Below are positions 20,911 through 31,608 of a stretch of DNA of 64,000 nt, in pieces. Source of the DNA: Zasmidium citrigriseum (taxonomy: Eukaryota > Ascomycota > Dothideomycetes > Mycosphaerellales > Mycosphaerellaceae); the NCBI GenBank assembly GCA_002786025.1, contig NHNW01000019.1, forward strand, positions 186,001 to 250,000. The letters run 5' to 3'. The notes beneath the pieces are model-generated. The model was not told where the DNA came from, made no database searches, and saw only the letters and a list, made by a program, of their open reading frames with translations. Each line of letters starts with the position of its first letter. Position 1 is the stretch's first letter. Made by a program: the position numbers and the translations under genes.

Positions 20911-22749
20911 ATGGCAAATGCACTGCACAAATTCATCGAGTTCATCCGGATCCCCTCGACCGATCGAAGCGTCGCCAACGTCTGGATCAACGAGGACATT
21001 CGACCACTTCCTCCATACCGGCGGACATGGACAAGATGGGCATACATGAGCTTCTGGGCGATTAACCAGATGACACTGTCGAACTTCCAACTAGGCGCCT
21101 CGTTGGTCTCCGCCGGTCTCGCAGTTTGGCAAGCAATCATTGCCATCATCGTGGGCAAGATCATCATCGCAGCAGTCGCAGTCCTCAACGGCTACGTTGG
21201 CGCAGAGTGGCATATCGGCTTTCCGGTAGTCTCGCGATACATCTGGGGAATCTGGGGCCACTATGTCGCACTCATCCAGAGAGTCATCCTATCGCTCGTC
21301 TGGTTCGCCGTTCAGAGTTGGACCGGAGGCTTATGCGTCCAAAACATCCTGGCCGCTATCTTCCCCAGCTATCAACATATGGAGAACAAGTTCCCAGCGT
21401 CTGCGAACATGAACACGAAGCAGTTTATTGGCTGGGTCATTTTTAATGTGCTGATGATTCCCATCCTTTACGTCAAGCCGGAGAAGATGAAGTGGGTTGT
21501 CCTTGGCATGAATGTGGTGACGGCTATCACTTTGCTAAGCATGGTGATTTGGGTCCTTTCGGCTGCTGGCGGAGGTGGACCTCTACTGGATCAACCTGCT
21601 GGTACTACGACGAGCTGGGAGTTGGGATGGGCTATTGTTCATGGTGTTACGACTGTTATCGGAGGCATCGCTGTCGGTCTTACGAACCAGATGGACTACA
21701 GCCGCTTCGCAAGAAAGCCAGGGGACCAAGTGATGGGTCAATGGATAAGCATCATCTGTCTTGGAGGTGAGTATTGAGACCTTTGTTTGTGGAGTAAAGC
21801 CTGACCACATATAGCGATCATGCCCAGTCTTGGATGTCTGAGTGCCTCAGCATCAGCGGCAGTCTACGGAGAACCGATCTGGTACACCCAGCGAATGGAA
21901 AACCTGGTCTTCTAACATATACTGACATCTCTCAGGAACCCACCCAACCTCGTCCAAAAGTGGCTCGACACCGACTACAACGCAAAGTCACGAGCAGCCG
22001 CCTTCTTTGCCGGTTGTGGTCTCGTCATCTGCCAGCTCGCCATCAACACCATCGACAACGCCTTCTCAGCAGGTATGGATATGGCCGGTCTGTGCCCATC
22101 GTTCATCAACATCCGACGAGGAGCATACATTGGCCTTGTCTTGAGTATTGCTATGTGCCCGTGGCAATTACTCTCTGCTGCGAGCACATTTATCAGTGTT
22201 CTGAGTGCTTACAGCGTGTTCTTGGGCCCGATGGGTACGTAATGTCAGAATCCAAGAGTGACGTCTGTTCGCTAACGAATCACAGTCGGAATAATGGTCT
22301 GCGACTACTGGGTCCTTCGCCATCGCCGCATCAAACTCTCCGACCTCTATCACCCAGGCAAAGACGGCCTCTACTACTACTGGCACGGCGTAAACTGGCG
22401 AAGCTTCACCGCCTGGGTCATTGGCTGGTCCTATCTCCTTCCCGGCTTCGCCCATGCCGTGACACCGAACGTCAAAGTCCCCGAAGCCTGCACGAATCTG
22501 TACTACCTTGCTTTTCCGCTCGGCTTTGCGGTCAGCTTTACTGTGCACTTTTGTTTGAACAAGCTGTTCCCGCCGCCGGGGAGTGGGGTTATCGATGAGG
22601 TGGATTACTTCAATACGTTTACGGAAGATGAGGCGATGAAATTGGGGGTTGCGCTGCCGGAGCCTATTGAAGGGCAAGCTGCTTCGATTCGGGAAGAGAT
22701 CGGGAAGGATGGGAAGATGGTGGCTGGAGAGAGAGATATTACGGTCTAG
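20911..22749 (+). CDS. NCS1 nucleobase/allantoin-type permease
   Basis: Nucleobase:cation symporter-1 family plasma-membrane transporter (Fur/Fcy/Dal4 group), taking up uracil, allantoin, hydantoin or a related ring. Exons are 20911-21766, 21815-21881, 21936-22234 and 22286-22749 (561 residues, normal length). About twelve hydrophobic segments are visible. Marks include the N-terminal NEDIRPLPPYRRTW, LGASLVSAGL, the GFPVVSRYIWGIWG segment, TNQMDYSRFARKPGDQ, and AFSAGMDMAGLCPSFINIRRG. The short 67-nt exon 2 was placed by phase and restores GAIMPSLGCLSASA...IWNPPNLV. The 3' end faces the NTF2-like gene. Specificity cannot be fixed by eye. Confidence 0.92.
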
Positions 22750-22932
22750 CTCCACGTGCAGAATATTGTTGGTTCATCAAAATTACTACTTTTCGTCACA
22801 ATCGCAAGTTACTCGTCCACATTTAACGGGCAAGTCGAGCTGGGACTTGGCAGTATCAAAGCTTCGCCGCCTTCGAGGAACCATCATCTCTACAAAGTCA
22901 GCCCCTTCCTACACCTTCATCACCGGGTATAC

Positions 22933-23538
22933 CTACATGAACTCACTCTCCCCCTCCCCCTCCCACCCCGGCGTCCTCCTATAATTCTGCGTCAACCCCT
23001 CAAACCTCCACTCCTTCTTCCCCTTTCCCTCCCCAACTACACCCTCCTGCCCCTCCTTATACTCCGACCTCTCCGTCGTCTTTCCGAACGTGTACGAAAA
23101 GAACCCATAATGATGCAACACCCCATCAAAAGTCACCGTAAACGGACACCAAGCCTGCGCAAACAAGCCATCGACCTTCACATCCGTAGCGTCCAAATTT
23201 GGGACTTCATGCACGGTAGGCACGGGTTTATGGGGGTCTTTGCGGCGGTTGCCGTCTTCGATCATGTGGATGAAGGTTTCGATATTGGAAGAGTATACCG
23301 TACTAATCTTGTCCTCTCCGGAGTGAGGTTGTGGTGGTGGGGTCGGTTGTGGAAGGGTCGACGCGGAGGAAGTCGATGGGGGAGGACGAGGCGGGTCCTG
23401 ACGGAGGATTGTGAGGTTTGCTTTGGGGACGAAGAGGCGCTGGAGGCCTGGGGGATCGTTTTCGTTGACGCGGTCGAAGAAGGACTGGATGAGTGCCTTG
23501 ATGGCTTCGATGGTGTCGATGTCTTTGGAAGCTGTCAT
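22933..23538 (-). CDS. NTF2-like (SnoaL-type) protein
   Basis: Single-exon 201-residue protein with the layout of the NTF2-like/SnoaL alpha-beta barrel: an initial helix (DTIEAIKALIQSFFDRVNEND), a strand block (GLQRLFVPKANLTILR), a Pro/Ser-rich insert of about 25 residues, then SSNIETFIHMIE and two strands (DGLFAQAWCPFTVTFDG, LHHYGFFSYTFGKT). The family includes enzymes and binding proteins, so no reaction is assigned. The end of the gene is 184 bp from the 3' end of the permease gene. Confidence 0.75.
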   Translation of the reverse strand: MTASKDIDTIEAIKALIQSFFDRVNENDPPGLQRLFVPKANLTILRQDPPRPPPSTSSASTLPQPTPPPQPHSGEDKISTVYSSNIETFIHMIEDGNRRKDPHKPVPTVHEVPNLDATDVKVDGLFAQAWCPFTVTFDGVLHHYGFFSYTFGKTTERSEYKEGQEGVVGEGKGKKEWRFEGLTQNYRRTPGWEGEGESEFM

Positions 23539-24236
23539 GGTTGCGGAGGTAGTACGTTGTTATGCTGACGAGTGAAGAGAGAAGATGAACGGTGAGATTA
23601 CATGTTTATTCTTGAGAGTTTTGGTTTACCTAGGTAGTGACGGGATTACAGCATTGAACAGGGGAGGTGGTGTTGGAGCTTGGGTGTCAGACGAAGTGAG
23701 CTGTGAGATGTGGAGGCATTGATGGTGCACAACGCGTGCATAAAATTTGTGCTCTGCAACATCACCTGTTGCCTCCCTCAAGCCGACATTAGGGTATCTC
23801 ATGGAACTAACAGAGGATCCGATGCTCTGAGCATTCAGGTCTGAAAGCTTTGTCGCAAATCGGAGACTCGTTGGTGATGTTAAAGTGGGCCGAATTTGAC
23901 GTTCGCAACTTTGATAGCTACTCGTGGCTCTGCTGGTTGAGAGTCTGCGGGCAGTCTCGACTCTTGAAGCAAATGTTTTTGATCTTTCTCTTCCTCAGAA
24001 AGTCTAGACAGTCGCCACGTGTCGTCGCCAGCTCTTTTGGCCTACATGGGAGCCAACTGATCGAACAGCTCGTCTTCGTGATGCAGTTCGATGAGTACGT
24101 GCATTCGAACGGAGTCGATTCCACGCCACAGGCATGAGTGATTCGAGGCTCTGGTTGCCGAACGATTCCAGAACACCGCGCGAGAGCTCAGGCTCACCAC
24201 GGATATTGACCGAGTGTCAAATTTTGTGCGTGCCTC
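23539..24236. other. Intergenic
   Basis: About 700 bp between the NTF2-like start and the WD40 gene end, both on the minus strand. The small frames (up to 95 codons) look random. Confidence 0.5.
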
Positions 24237-25208
24237 TCACCACCCCAGATCCCATGCCTTGACCGTGCCGTCTTCGCCACAGCTAAAAGCCTTCTTGCCA
24301 ATGAGTAGCAGGTCTCTCACAATCTCTTCGCCATGAGCACCAGGAAGATCAACTTTCTGACCGAAAGCCCAAGCACCCGGTGTCCCGAGCGACGATATCG
24401 ACAGGCTCTGCTTCTCGGTATCGCCGTATGCCATGAGTGGAGGGCCATCTGGTTGCAAGAGTACGTTCACCACGTACATACATTGCAGCTTCTCGCGGAC
24501 ATTTCCGAACTCGAGCGGAGGTGGCACTTGCTCGTCTTCTGCCGCCGTCTTTGCCAGAGTGTGGATGGAGAACTGCTCGTCGGTCGAGACGACATAAGCT
24601 TGATCTTGAGCCAAGAATCCTGCGCAATGGACGGCAGATCTCGGATTCAGGACTTGCTGTATAGCGTCCTCTTCGTCTGCTTGGTTGACATCGAAGATCG
24701 ATACCAGTCCATCGGTGCTGCCAGACAAGAGCAAGTTCGGTTGATCCGGGTGAAATGACAGTTGGGTGATCGTGTCGGTATGTGATTCATTGTACTGCCT
24801 CAGCGGTGCACATGCATTTCTCGTGTCGAATATCAGCACGCTGACATCGCCCAGCCCTTCCTTGGTGCTCTCCGTCCCAGCAGCAACATAATTGTCTACA
24901 CACGCCAAAGCTGTAACACCCGTCGAGCGTGGTTCTGCAAATTGAGCGACTTGCTTGGCTCGCGTGTCCCAGCAGCGGATCAGGCCATCACGCCCACCCG
25001 TGACAAGATGCGAACGTCCGGCAGACTGCAGACATGCGACGCCGGAGTGAGAGCCGGTATGCAAGGTTTTGAGGTTACTTGCGTCGAGCAGAGAGAGCTT
25101 GTCGTCCGAGCCGATAGTTGCCAAGGTGGTATCGGCACACTGTGCCAAAGCGTAGAGGTACGTGTCTGATCCACCACCTAGGTTCGAGCTTGCGATGCGC
25201 CTCGCCAT
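24237..25208 (-). CDS. WD40 repeat protein, WDR89-like
   Basis: Single-exon beta-propeller of 323 residues from the ATG at 25208 (MARRIASSNLGGG); the frame stays open upstream but has no ATG there. WD repeats are seen at ATIGSDDKLSLLD, LVTGGRDGLIRCWDT, VSVLIFDTRN, FHPDQPNLLLSGSTDGLVSIFDV and, at the end, AFSCGEDGTVKAWDLGW. The segment LLSGSTDGLVSIFDVNQADEEDA resembles WDR89, a poorly described conserved protein. No function beyond a protein-interaction platform can be claimed. Confidence 0.88.
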   Translation of the reverse strand: MARRIASSNLGGGSDTYLYALAQCADTTLATIGSDDKLSLLDASNLKTLHTGSHSGVACLQSAGRSHLVTGGRDGLIRCWDTRAKQVAQFAEPRSTGVTALACVDNYVAAGTESTKEGLGDVSVLIFDTRNACAPLRQYNESHTDTITQLSFHPDQPNLLLSGSTDGLVSIFDVNQADEEDAIQQVLNPRSAVHCAGFLAQDQAYVVSTDEQFSIHTLAKTAAEDEQVPPPLEFGNVREKLQCMYVVNVLLQPDGPPLMAYGDTEKQSLSISSLGTPGAWAFGQKVDLPGAHGEEIVRDLLLIGKKAFSCGEDGTVKAWDLGW

Positions 25209-26718
25209 TTTGCGGAGAATCAGGGAGGCTTTTGAAACAGTGGCCGCGCAAGAAGAAATCGATCGGTACAATCAAGGAGCCGCGCAAGCCTGCATAAGGA
25301 AAATCGGCCGTGGCATCGCACGCGTGTTGTCGCGGTTCTGTGATGGATGTCTGGAGCAGTCTGGGACCAGCGCACGGAGAAAAGATGAAGTGAAGTTCTA
25401 CTTGCTAAGCGAGCCAATGGCAGTCGCCACGGCCGAAGCCGAACATGGAAAGGGCAATGGGACAGCTGCAGGCCGGAAGATTTCAGCAGGCACCGCATAC
25501 AAGTAGGCGTGAAGACCTGCAACGCTTGGGGGATGGTGCAGGCTGGGAGCCAGCATACGCCGCCGGTCGCCTATACAGTTTCCCGTGTCTGCGGCGGTGA
25601 GAAGTATCGATCCCGTCGGCGCAGTGTCTGACCCACGGGATTGCAGCTCACGGGCAGAGGTCGGGTTGTCTGGCCTACGTACCCCGACCGCAGTTCGCTG
25701 TCGCTTGGCCGCGGATCGCAGCTGCAGTGGTTCACGGAAAGAAAGGGGATTGGCACAGCAGGCAACGAATGGACGGTTGCCGGTGTGGACTGGATGCGAG
25801 GCGGCCTGCGAGCCATGTGTGGTGCGCCGTGCTGACTCGCGAGGGTGGATGGGCGGAGGGTGTCGCGTGGAGAGTTTTGGCGGGCGGAAGCAAGAAGAGT
25901 GGTCATGGACGGATGACAGCACATGCGATGTATATAGATTAGTGTTTGTGGTGAATCGGGGCGCTACGAGAGCGTGCTTGCGTGCCAGACTCCTACGCCG
26001 CAACGAGGGCGGCAGTTGGCTGGCCGTGTGCCACGCTTGCATGCCTCGCAGGTGAGTTGCGAGTGAAAAGCTGGGTTCAAGCTCGGAGCAGCCAGCGCAG
26101 CGCCGTGATGCTCTAGCACCGGCGAAGGCAGGCCATGGCATGGGTGCGCACAGGAGGAGGAGGCAAGACGGGGTGAGGCAGGCTTCAGCCGCCACTGTGA
26201 AGGAAGCCGTCAAGTTTGGCGGTGGTGGATGGGCTGCTGCGGATGCGGCGTCAGTGCGAACTCTGCCTTCCCGTCTGTTCCTGCTGCTGGCGGCGTCTCA
26301 GGCGTGCCGAAGGTGTTGCTCTTTCTGCTCTTGATCCCGTCCTTCGTTCTTTCCCTTCTCTCCTCTCCAACTCCGTCTCGCCTTCCCTCCCACCCGCACG
26401 CCGTGCCTGCTCTCGCTCACACCTCGCCCTGCCCGTCCCTTGCACGCCGACACGTGGCGGCGCTGCTTCTGGCCAGGCGCACCTTGCTGCCGCCCTCTTC
26501 TCCTGTCGCCTCGTCACATCATCCTCCTCTTCCTCTCTCTCCAACTCTCGCCTCGCCGCACTACTGCCCCTCCATCAACGTCCCGGCCACCAAGTCACTG
26601 ACCACCACCGTGCTCTTGGCAACCTCCGAAACCGCCGCTTGCAACCCCGATAAAGAGGGTCCCATTCGCCGACCACATCCTCACCCTCTCTCTTCCTGCT
26701 CAAACACATACCGGCGAA
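25209..26718. other. Long divergent intergenic region
   Basis: 1.5 kb between two divergent start codons. Long frames on both strands (up to 271 codons) are G+C-driven and have Cys/Arg/Pro-rich, non-protein-like composition. From about 26340 to 26720 the plus strand is strongly pyrimidine-rich, a pattern common in fungal core promoters and 5' leaders. Confidence 0.5.
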
Positions 26719-27564
26719 ATGAAGCGACAAGTCCCTCTGGCGCATCTGCTCTACAACCACCTCTACCCGCACCCAACTCCCAATGACCCGCCTTCGTTCT
26801 CTGCACATCTGGCCCGCAACCTGGTTCCTGAAGTCCGTATCGAAGTCGCTACTTTCTATGGAGACCTGAACAGCGCCGAAGCCCGATACCCTGGCCTCAA
26901 CTACTGCCACCCGCCTCATCGAATGCGCCTTGGCCGCTTCAAACACCACAGGCGCCTGTTCGACGCATTCGACCAATTGGGCTTGACTTACAACGAGATT
27001 CAGGATTTTTGCTGTTGGGAAGGAACCAAATGGGCTCGTGAGCGGTACGAGAAGGATGAGGGTGTCAAAGTGGTGGACACGACTGGTGACGAGATTGGTC
27101 CATTCGTCGATCGCCGGGAGTTGAGACTGGGCGAGGAGACCAGACGGCAGAGCATCACGAGGAAGACGGATATCTCGGTCATAGTGGAGGAGGCAGAGTC
27201 GAGCAACAGCCGCCAACCGCCGATCCATGAGGATGACGAGGAGATGAACGATGTGGAATCCGACGATGAGCAACCCACCGAGACCGAACAAGAACCACCC
27301 GCAGAAGCACTGGCTCGCGAGGAGCACATAGCCCAACTCGAACAGCGTCGCGATCTCTCCATTACCCACCGGATCAACCAGCGTATCATTGCCGCCTGGG
27401 AGCAAGGCCAGACTCTACCACCCGAAATCGAGCAATACCTCAAAGAGCAAAGCGAGCGCAGCGATTCTGAGTTGGGCCGCATCATTGCGCAGCGACGCTC
27501 TTCACAGAGATACCCACCAGCAGGCAATGCGGCTGTAGTCCCTCACACTCGAGCGGCGGCATAA
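26719..27564 (+). CDS. Conserved fungal protein of unknown function
   Basis: Single-exon 281-residue protein. The N-terminal half looks folded and conserved: LAHLLYNHLYPHPTPNDPPSFSAH, then VRIEVATFYGDLNSAEARYPGLN, then PHRMRLGRFKHHRRLFDAFDQLGL and WEGTKWARERYEKDEGV. I recall similar ascomycete hypotheticals but no named domain. The second half is acidic and charged, with predicted helices (DEEMNDVESDDEQ; AQLEQRRDLSITHRINQRI). A regulatory or nuclear role is possible but unsupported. Confidence 0.75.
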   Translation: MKRQVPLAHLLYNHLYPHPTPNDPPSFSAHLARNLVPEVRIEVATFYGDLNSAEARYPGLNYCHPPHRMRLGRFKHHRRLFDAFDQLGLTYNEIQDFCCWEGTKWARERYEKDEGVKVVDTTGDEIGPFVDRRELRLGEETRRQSITRKTDISVIVEEAESSNSRQPPIHEDDEEMNDVESDDEQPTETEQEPPAEALAREEHIAQLEQRRDLSITHRINQRIIAAWEQGQTLPPEIEQYLKEQSERSDSELGRIIAQRRSSQRYPPAGNAAVVPHTRAAA

Positions 27565-28508
27565 CCACCTACCACACACTGCGATTCCGACAGCATACGA
27601 CAGGCGGCATTCTCGGCGGCGGATGACGACGCAGATTGCCGTCTAATCTCGATTACTTACGGTACAGCCACAACTCTAATTGCATTTCGGGAAACGGCGT
27701 CATGAGGACATACGGGGAGAGACCAGGCATGGGAAACGGCGTTACTTTGTGATTGAATGAGTCTCCCAGGTTAGGGAGACATGGGAAATGGGAAGCCGAG
27801 CCAAAAAGCGCCAAGTTTGCCACATGCACTTCTTTTTTGCTCGAAGTTTTAGCATGGAGTCGGGGGTAAACGTCTATATGTGATGAAGCGAGGCCTTGCT
27901 GTCTTGCTTCTAGGTATTTCCGATCTATGGAATACTACCAACGACGAGACACCAAATTCATGAGACCAGTGCCTTTCCAGAAATCCGTAGTATGTGTAGG
28001 GCTTCACTACCTCGTGACGTACCTGAAAGGGTCATGCCGTGGTGGCATCTCGGAGATCGAAGACGGGCCAGACCAGACCAGACGGACTACTTTCTTACTT
28101 CGGGAATGAGGCTTGACGTCGTTGGGTATGTCATGAGAAGTCCGAGAACGTCTCAGAATAGTCCGGAGCCAACACCTAATTTACGACTCGTGTAATTTGG
28201 TTTTAGGGTTCGACCTTGATGTTCGCCTTGGAATTCTGACTCTTGGGAAGGGTGGCCGTCGTTGAGGAGAAGTGTACTATGTTTGAAAAGAAGAGGAAAT
28301 GAGTGAATAGTTGGGCTCTACTAACAACGTTAGATGGGAATTTGGAGGAAATCGAGATTTGGGTGTGTTAAGGTTGAGAGTGAGGCTGTGATCTACTATT
28401 ATAGATTTGCCTTTTTGCTTTCTTGATACATACCGATACCCGTATTAAGACCACCCATCCTCTATACCAAGCCACGTGCTCCACCACCTCACCTATCCAA
28501 CTGTCGCC
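27565..28508. other. Intergenic, convergent
   Basis: 944 bp, A/T-richer than the flanks, between convergent genes. It holds a 12-bp direct repeat gggaaacggcgt at 27689-27700 and 27731-27742. No gene seen. Confidence 0.5.
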
Positions 28509-30651
28509 TCACCTCACTTCCCATTCCTCTCCACCCCCCTTAGCCAACCCAAGAACATCAACCCACCTCGCCTTCGGCTTAACCCTCTCCTCCCCAATAC
28601 ACTTCTCACAATCATACCCAAACTCCAACAACAAATCCTCTGCACACCAATCCGCCATTCCCATCAGCCCAATCGGCACCTCTCCCTCGGGATCTGGCGC
28701 ATAGCCGCAGGGGACGCTGATGGCGGGGCAGCCGGAGAAGTTTGCTAGCCAGGCGTAGGTCATGTTGCGGAGTTGTTTGTTGGCGTTGGTGAGGCCGTAG
28801 GTGAGGTCGCCTTTTTCGATGCGCCAGCCTGCGCTGGGGGTCGTGGGGGTGAGGATTATGAGATTGGGGTCTGTGAGGAGGACTTGTTAATTGGGTGGTG
28901 TGGGGAGGGGAAAAGGGGAACGTACGTTTATTGTAGAGGTGGCTGAGATGTTGGATTATCAGGTTGCGGAGACGTTGAGCTTGGAGGAAGTCTACTGAGG
29001 TCGTTTTGCGGGCGACGGAGAGGAGGACTTTGTTTGGCGCGGAGAGTTTGTGTGTGTCGGAGGCTTTGACGCCTTGGATGAGTTCGCTGAGGATTGTCAT
29101 GGCGTGGGCGAGTTGGCCTTCGTTCACCATGGGAAGGGTGATGTCGACTTTCTCGTAGCCGAGCTTCGAGGTGAGGTAGTCGATTGTCTTGTTGCAGGCT
29201 TTCTTTACGTCGTCGTCTGCGAGGTCGAACCACGGCTTGTAGATTCCCAAGGTCTTCTTCTTGGTCGACTGGACGTTGATCTGGCCGGGTGGAATGAAGA
29301 CGGGAGAGTCGTTGTCGAGTGAGGTCGGTTGCGCCATGATCCGATAGCCGATCTCGAGATCGACCATGTTCGCGGCGATGGGACCGGCAACTCCGGTGCT
29401 TCTTGCGAGGCCGGTTGTGGGAGCTTCGCTCACTCGGCCGTGCGTCGTCTTCAATCCGTACAGACCGCAGTAGTTGGCTGGAATGCGAATACTTCCACCT
29501 CCATCATTGCCTTCGGTGAGTGGCATCAACCCAGCAGCGACGGAGTATGCGCTGCCACTTGAGCTACCACCACAGTAGTAGTTCAGGTTGTTGGGGTTGA
29601 GAGGTGTCCCCTTGGTTGGATTGTTGCCCCTGGTGGATTGTCAATGGAGGCCACCTCACTGTAAGCGAGAGAGTTACTCACGTAATATCACATCCCAACT
29701 CGTGCATGACAGTCTTACCCATCACGATAGCACCAGCCTCTTGCCACATCGTGACACCTGTAAATATCAGTACCGCGGCCAACAAAGTGCAGTATCTTCC
29801 CGCTATACTCACAATGCGAAGTAACATCATCACTCCTCGTGAAATCCAAATTCGACCCATAGCACTTCTTATACCCCTTCATATCAACCTCATCCTTAAC
29901 CGCAACCGGCACACCTACATCACCGCATCGGCAAAACCCCTCACACCCTCCAAACAAGAGGGCAAACTCACCATCCAGCACACTCAACGGCTTCCCCTCA
30001 ACCCACCTCCGCGAACTAGCCTCCGCAGCGTCCAACACCAAATCCTCTCTAACCTGCAAAAACGCCACCGAATGCTCGCTCGCCTTCTTCACATCTCTGC
30101 GAATCAGCGGCAAAAGCGCCTTGGCCACATCCGTCGGCGTGACACTTCCAGACTTATACGCCTCGTGAAAGTCCAGGATCGAGGGGAAGGCTTTCGAAGA
30201 GGGTTTCTTGGAAGTCCAGTCTTCGTCTAGGAGTGCTTTGCAGAGCTGTGTGGTGTTCATGGGGGTGGAGACAGGGCCGGTGGTTTTGATCACTGTGGGG
30301 TCTAATCAATTGTTAGATGCTAGGTTCGAGATTGATGTATTGGAGGTGTTGTTTGCAAGACCGACCATATCTCGGCTCAAACCTCTTGACCTCCTCTCGA
30401 TCCCTCAACGACGCAAAACCTGCATTGGCCCAGAGGAAGTTTTGCAGGAAGCTGATATTTGAGATGCTACATTTCCCATGATCAGCAAGTCTGCATTCTC
30501 TCAAAGGCAGTAGATTCCGCAATTACCCAATGGCCAAATAATGCAAAGGTAAGCCTCTCACAACCGGATTATTCGGCGGCGGCGGATCCTTCCATTCGAT
30601 GTTGGTTTCTTTCGCCGGCGGGCGGTTGATGAAGAACTCCCTTGTAGCCAT
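28509..30651 (-). CDS. Amidase (amidase-signature family)
   Basis: Serine hydrolase that cleaves carboxylic amides; substrate unknown. Seven exons: 30651-30527, 30466-30366, 30301-29972, 29914-29813, 29757-29682, 29629-28926 and 28870-28509 (599 residues), all phases consistent. The Ser-cisSer-Lys triad is readable: Lys about 192 in VPVAVKDEVD, cis-Ser about 268 in GGSSSGSAYSV, and nucleophile Ser about 291 in DGGGSIRIPANYCGLYGLK. The N-terminal MATREFFINRPPAK is typical of fungal members; no signal peptide is seen. One intron (29971-29915) is 57 nt and lacks an in-frame stop, so a naive translation would wrongly keep it. The C-terminal exon carries SGCPAISVPCGYAPD. Confidence 0.92.
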
Positions 30652-31608
30652 ATCTAGTATGTATCTGTGATGGAAGGAGGAGAGAAAAAAGTTGAATGTT
30701 GTGAAGTCGAGCGAAGTCGTTGCTGGGTGAAGTCAAATGGGGCTGATTTCTCAACGCCATCCTTGCCAACCGCGGCATTCAGCCCTCCATCCAACCAGTG
30801 CAACCAGATATCTGATTATAGAAAACCAAAAAGTAGACGGATGAAGATCGTGGTGTGTATATGCATTCTTGCGGTGTGTGTATACATCTCGTCGCCAAAA
30901 TCACACAAGCCATATATCTATCTTTCACTCTGTTCCTGCTGTGGCCATATTAAAATATATCAAAGTCTACTTTTTTGCTCATGAATGCCCTCGTGAAACG
31001 CCATCTTTCAGCGCCTTCTCTTTCTCCATCAAACGAGCCGTAATATAATTCAGTTACTTTTATACCGCTTCTTCAAAGCTTTTTGTTGCCATCGTACAGT
31101 CATACGTATGGCGTAGTGTTGCTCGACAGAGAATCCAACACTTGACGCTCGCGGCTCAATCATAGTGGCCTTGATTTTTTGCGAAATCAGAAAATCCAAC
31201 AATTCCCAGCAAAACTCGCCATCGCATCGCCATCTAGCGGGGTATCGTCGGTCGGCCGTGCGAAGCCAGGTATCCTCTCACAAATGCAAACCCCACCCAC
31301 GAGAGGAATCATTCCAAAAGCTCCAACAACGCCTCGCTGATACCAAAAATGCATGTAAGACCAAGTAGGAAAAAAAGAGAGAGGAATGTGACGTGTCTTC
31401 GTTGCCCAGTCCGAGAAGAAGGTTGCAATCCGTCAAACACCGGTGCCGAACTTGTGTACTGTCGGTAAAGTCGGGAAGATGTGGTGCAGCTGTCGTGTCT
31501 CGTCAAACGAGAGAAAGTCCGGTGTGGTCGTGTGGGGTGAGAGCGGTGAAAGAAGTATGGCGCACGCGAATGCACGCGCATGGTCTAACCGAGCCGCGGA
31601 AGTATTAC
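30652..31608. other. Intergenic
   Basis: About 960 bp, A/T-rich in the middle (30820-31100), between the amidase start and the Sfp1-like gene end. No credible gene. Confidence 0.5.

Noticed and set aside
25398..26213. 271-codon minus-strand frame in the WDR89/unknown-gene interval
   Set aside because: Starts without an ATG, is Cys/Arg/Pro-rich and lacks any domain-like pattern; overlaps other equally long frames in a G+C-rich promoter region.
29782..30293. Unspliced amidase frame reading through two introns
   Set aside because: Consensus GT-AG sites at 29971/29915 and 29812/29758 restore the conserved DGVPVAVKDEVD and SHCVTMWQEAGA segments.
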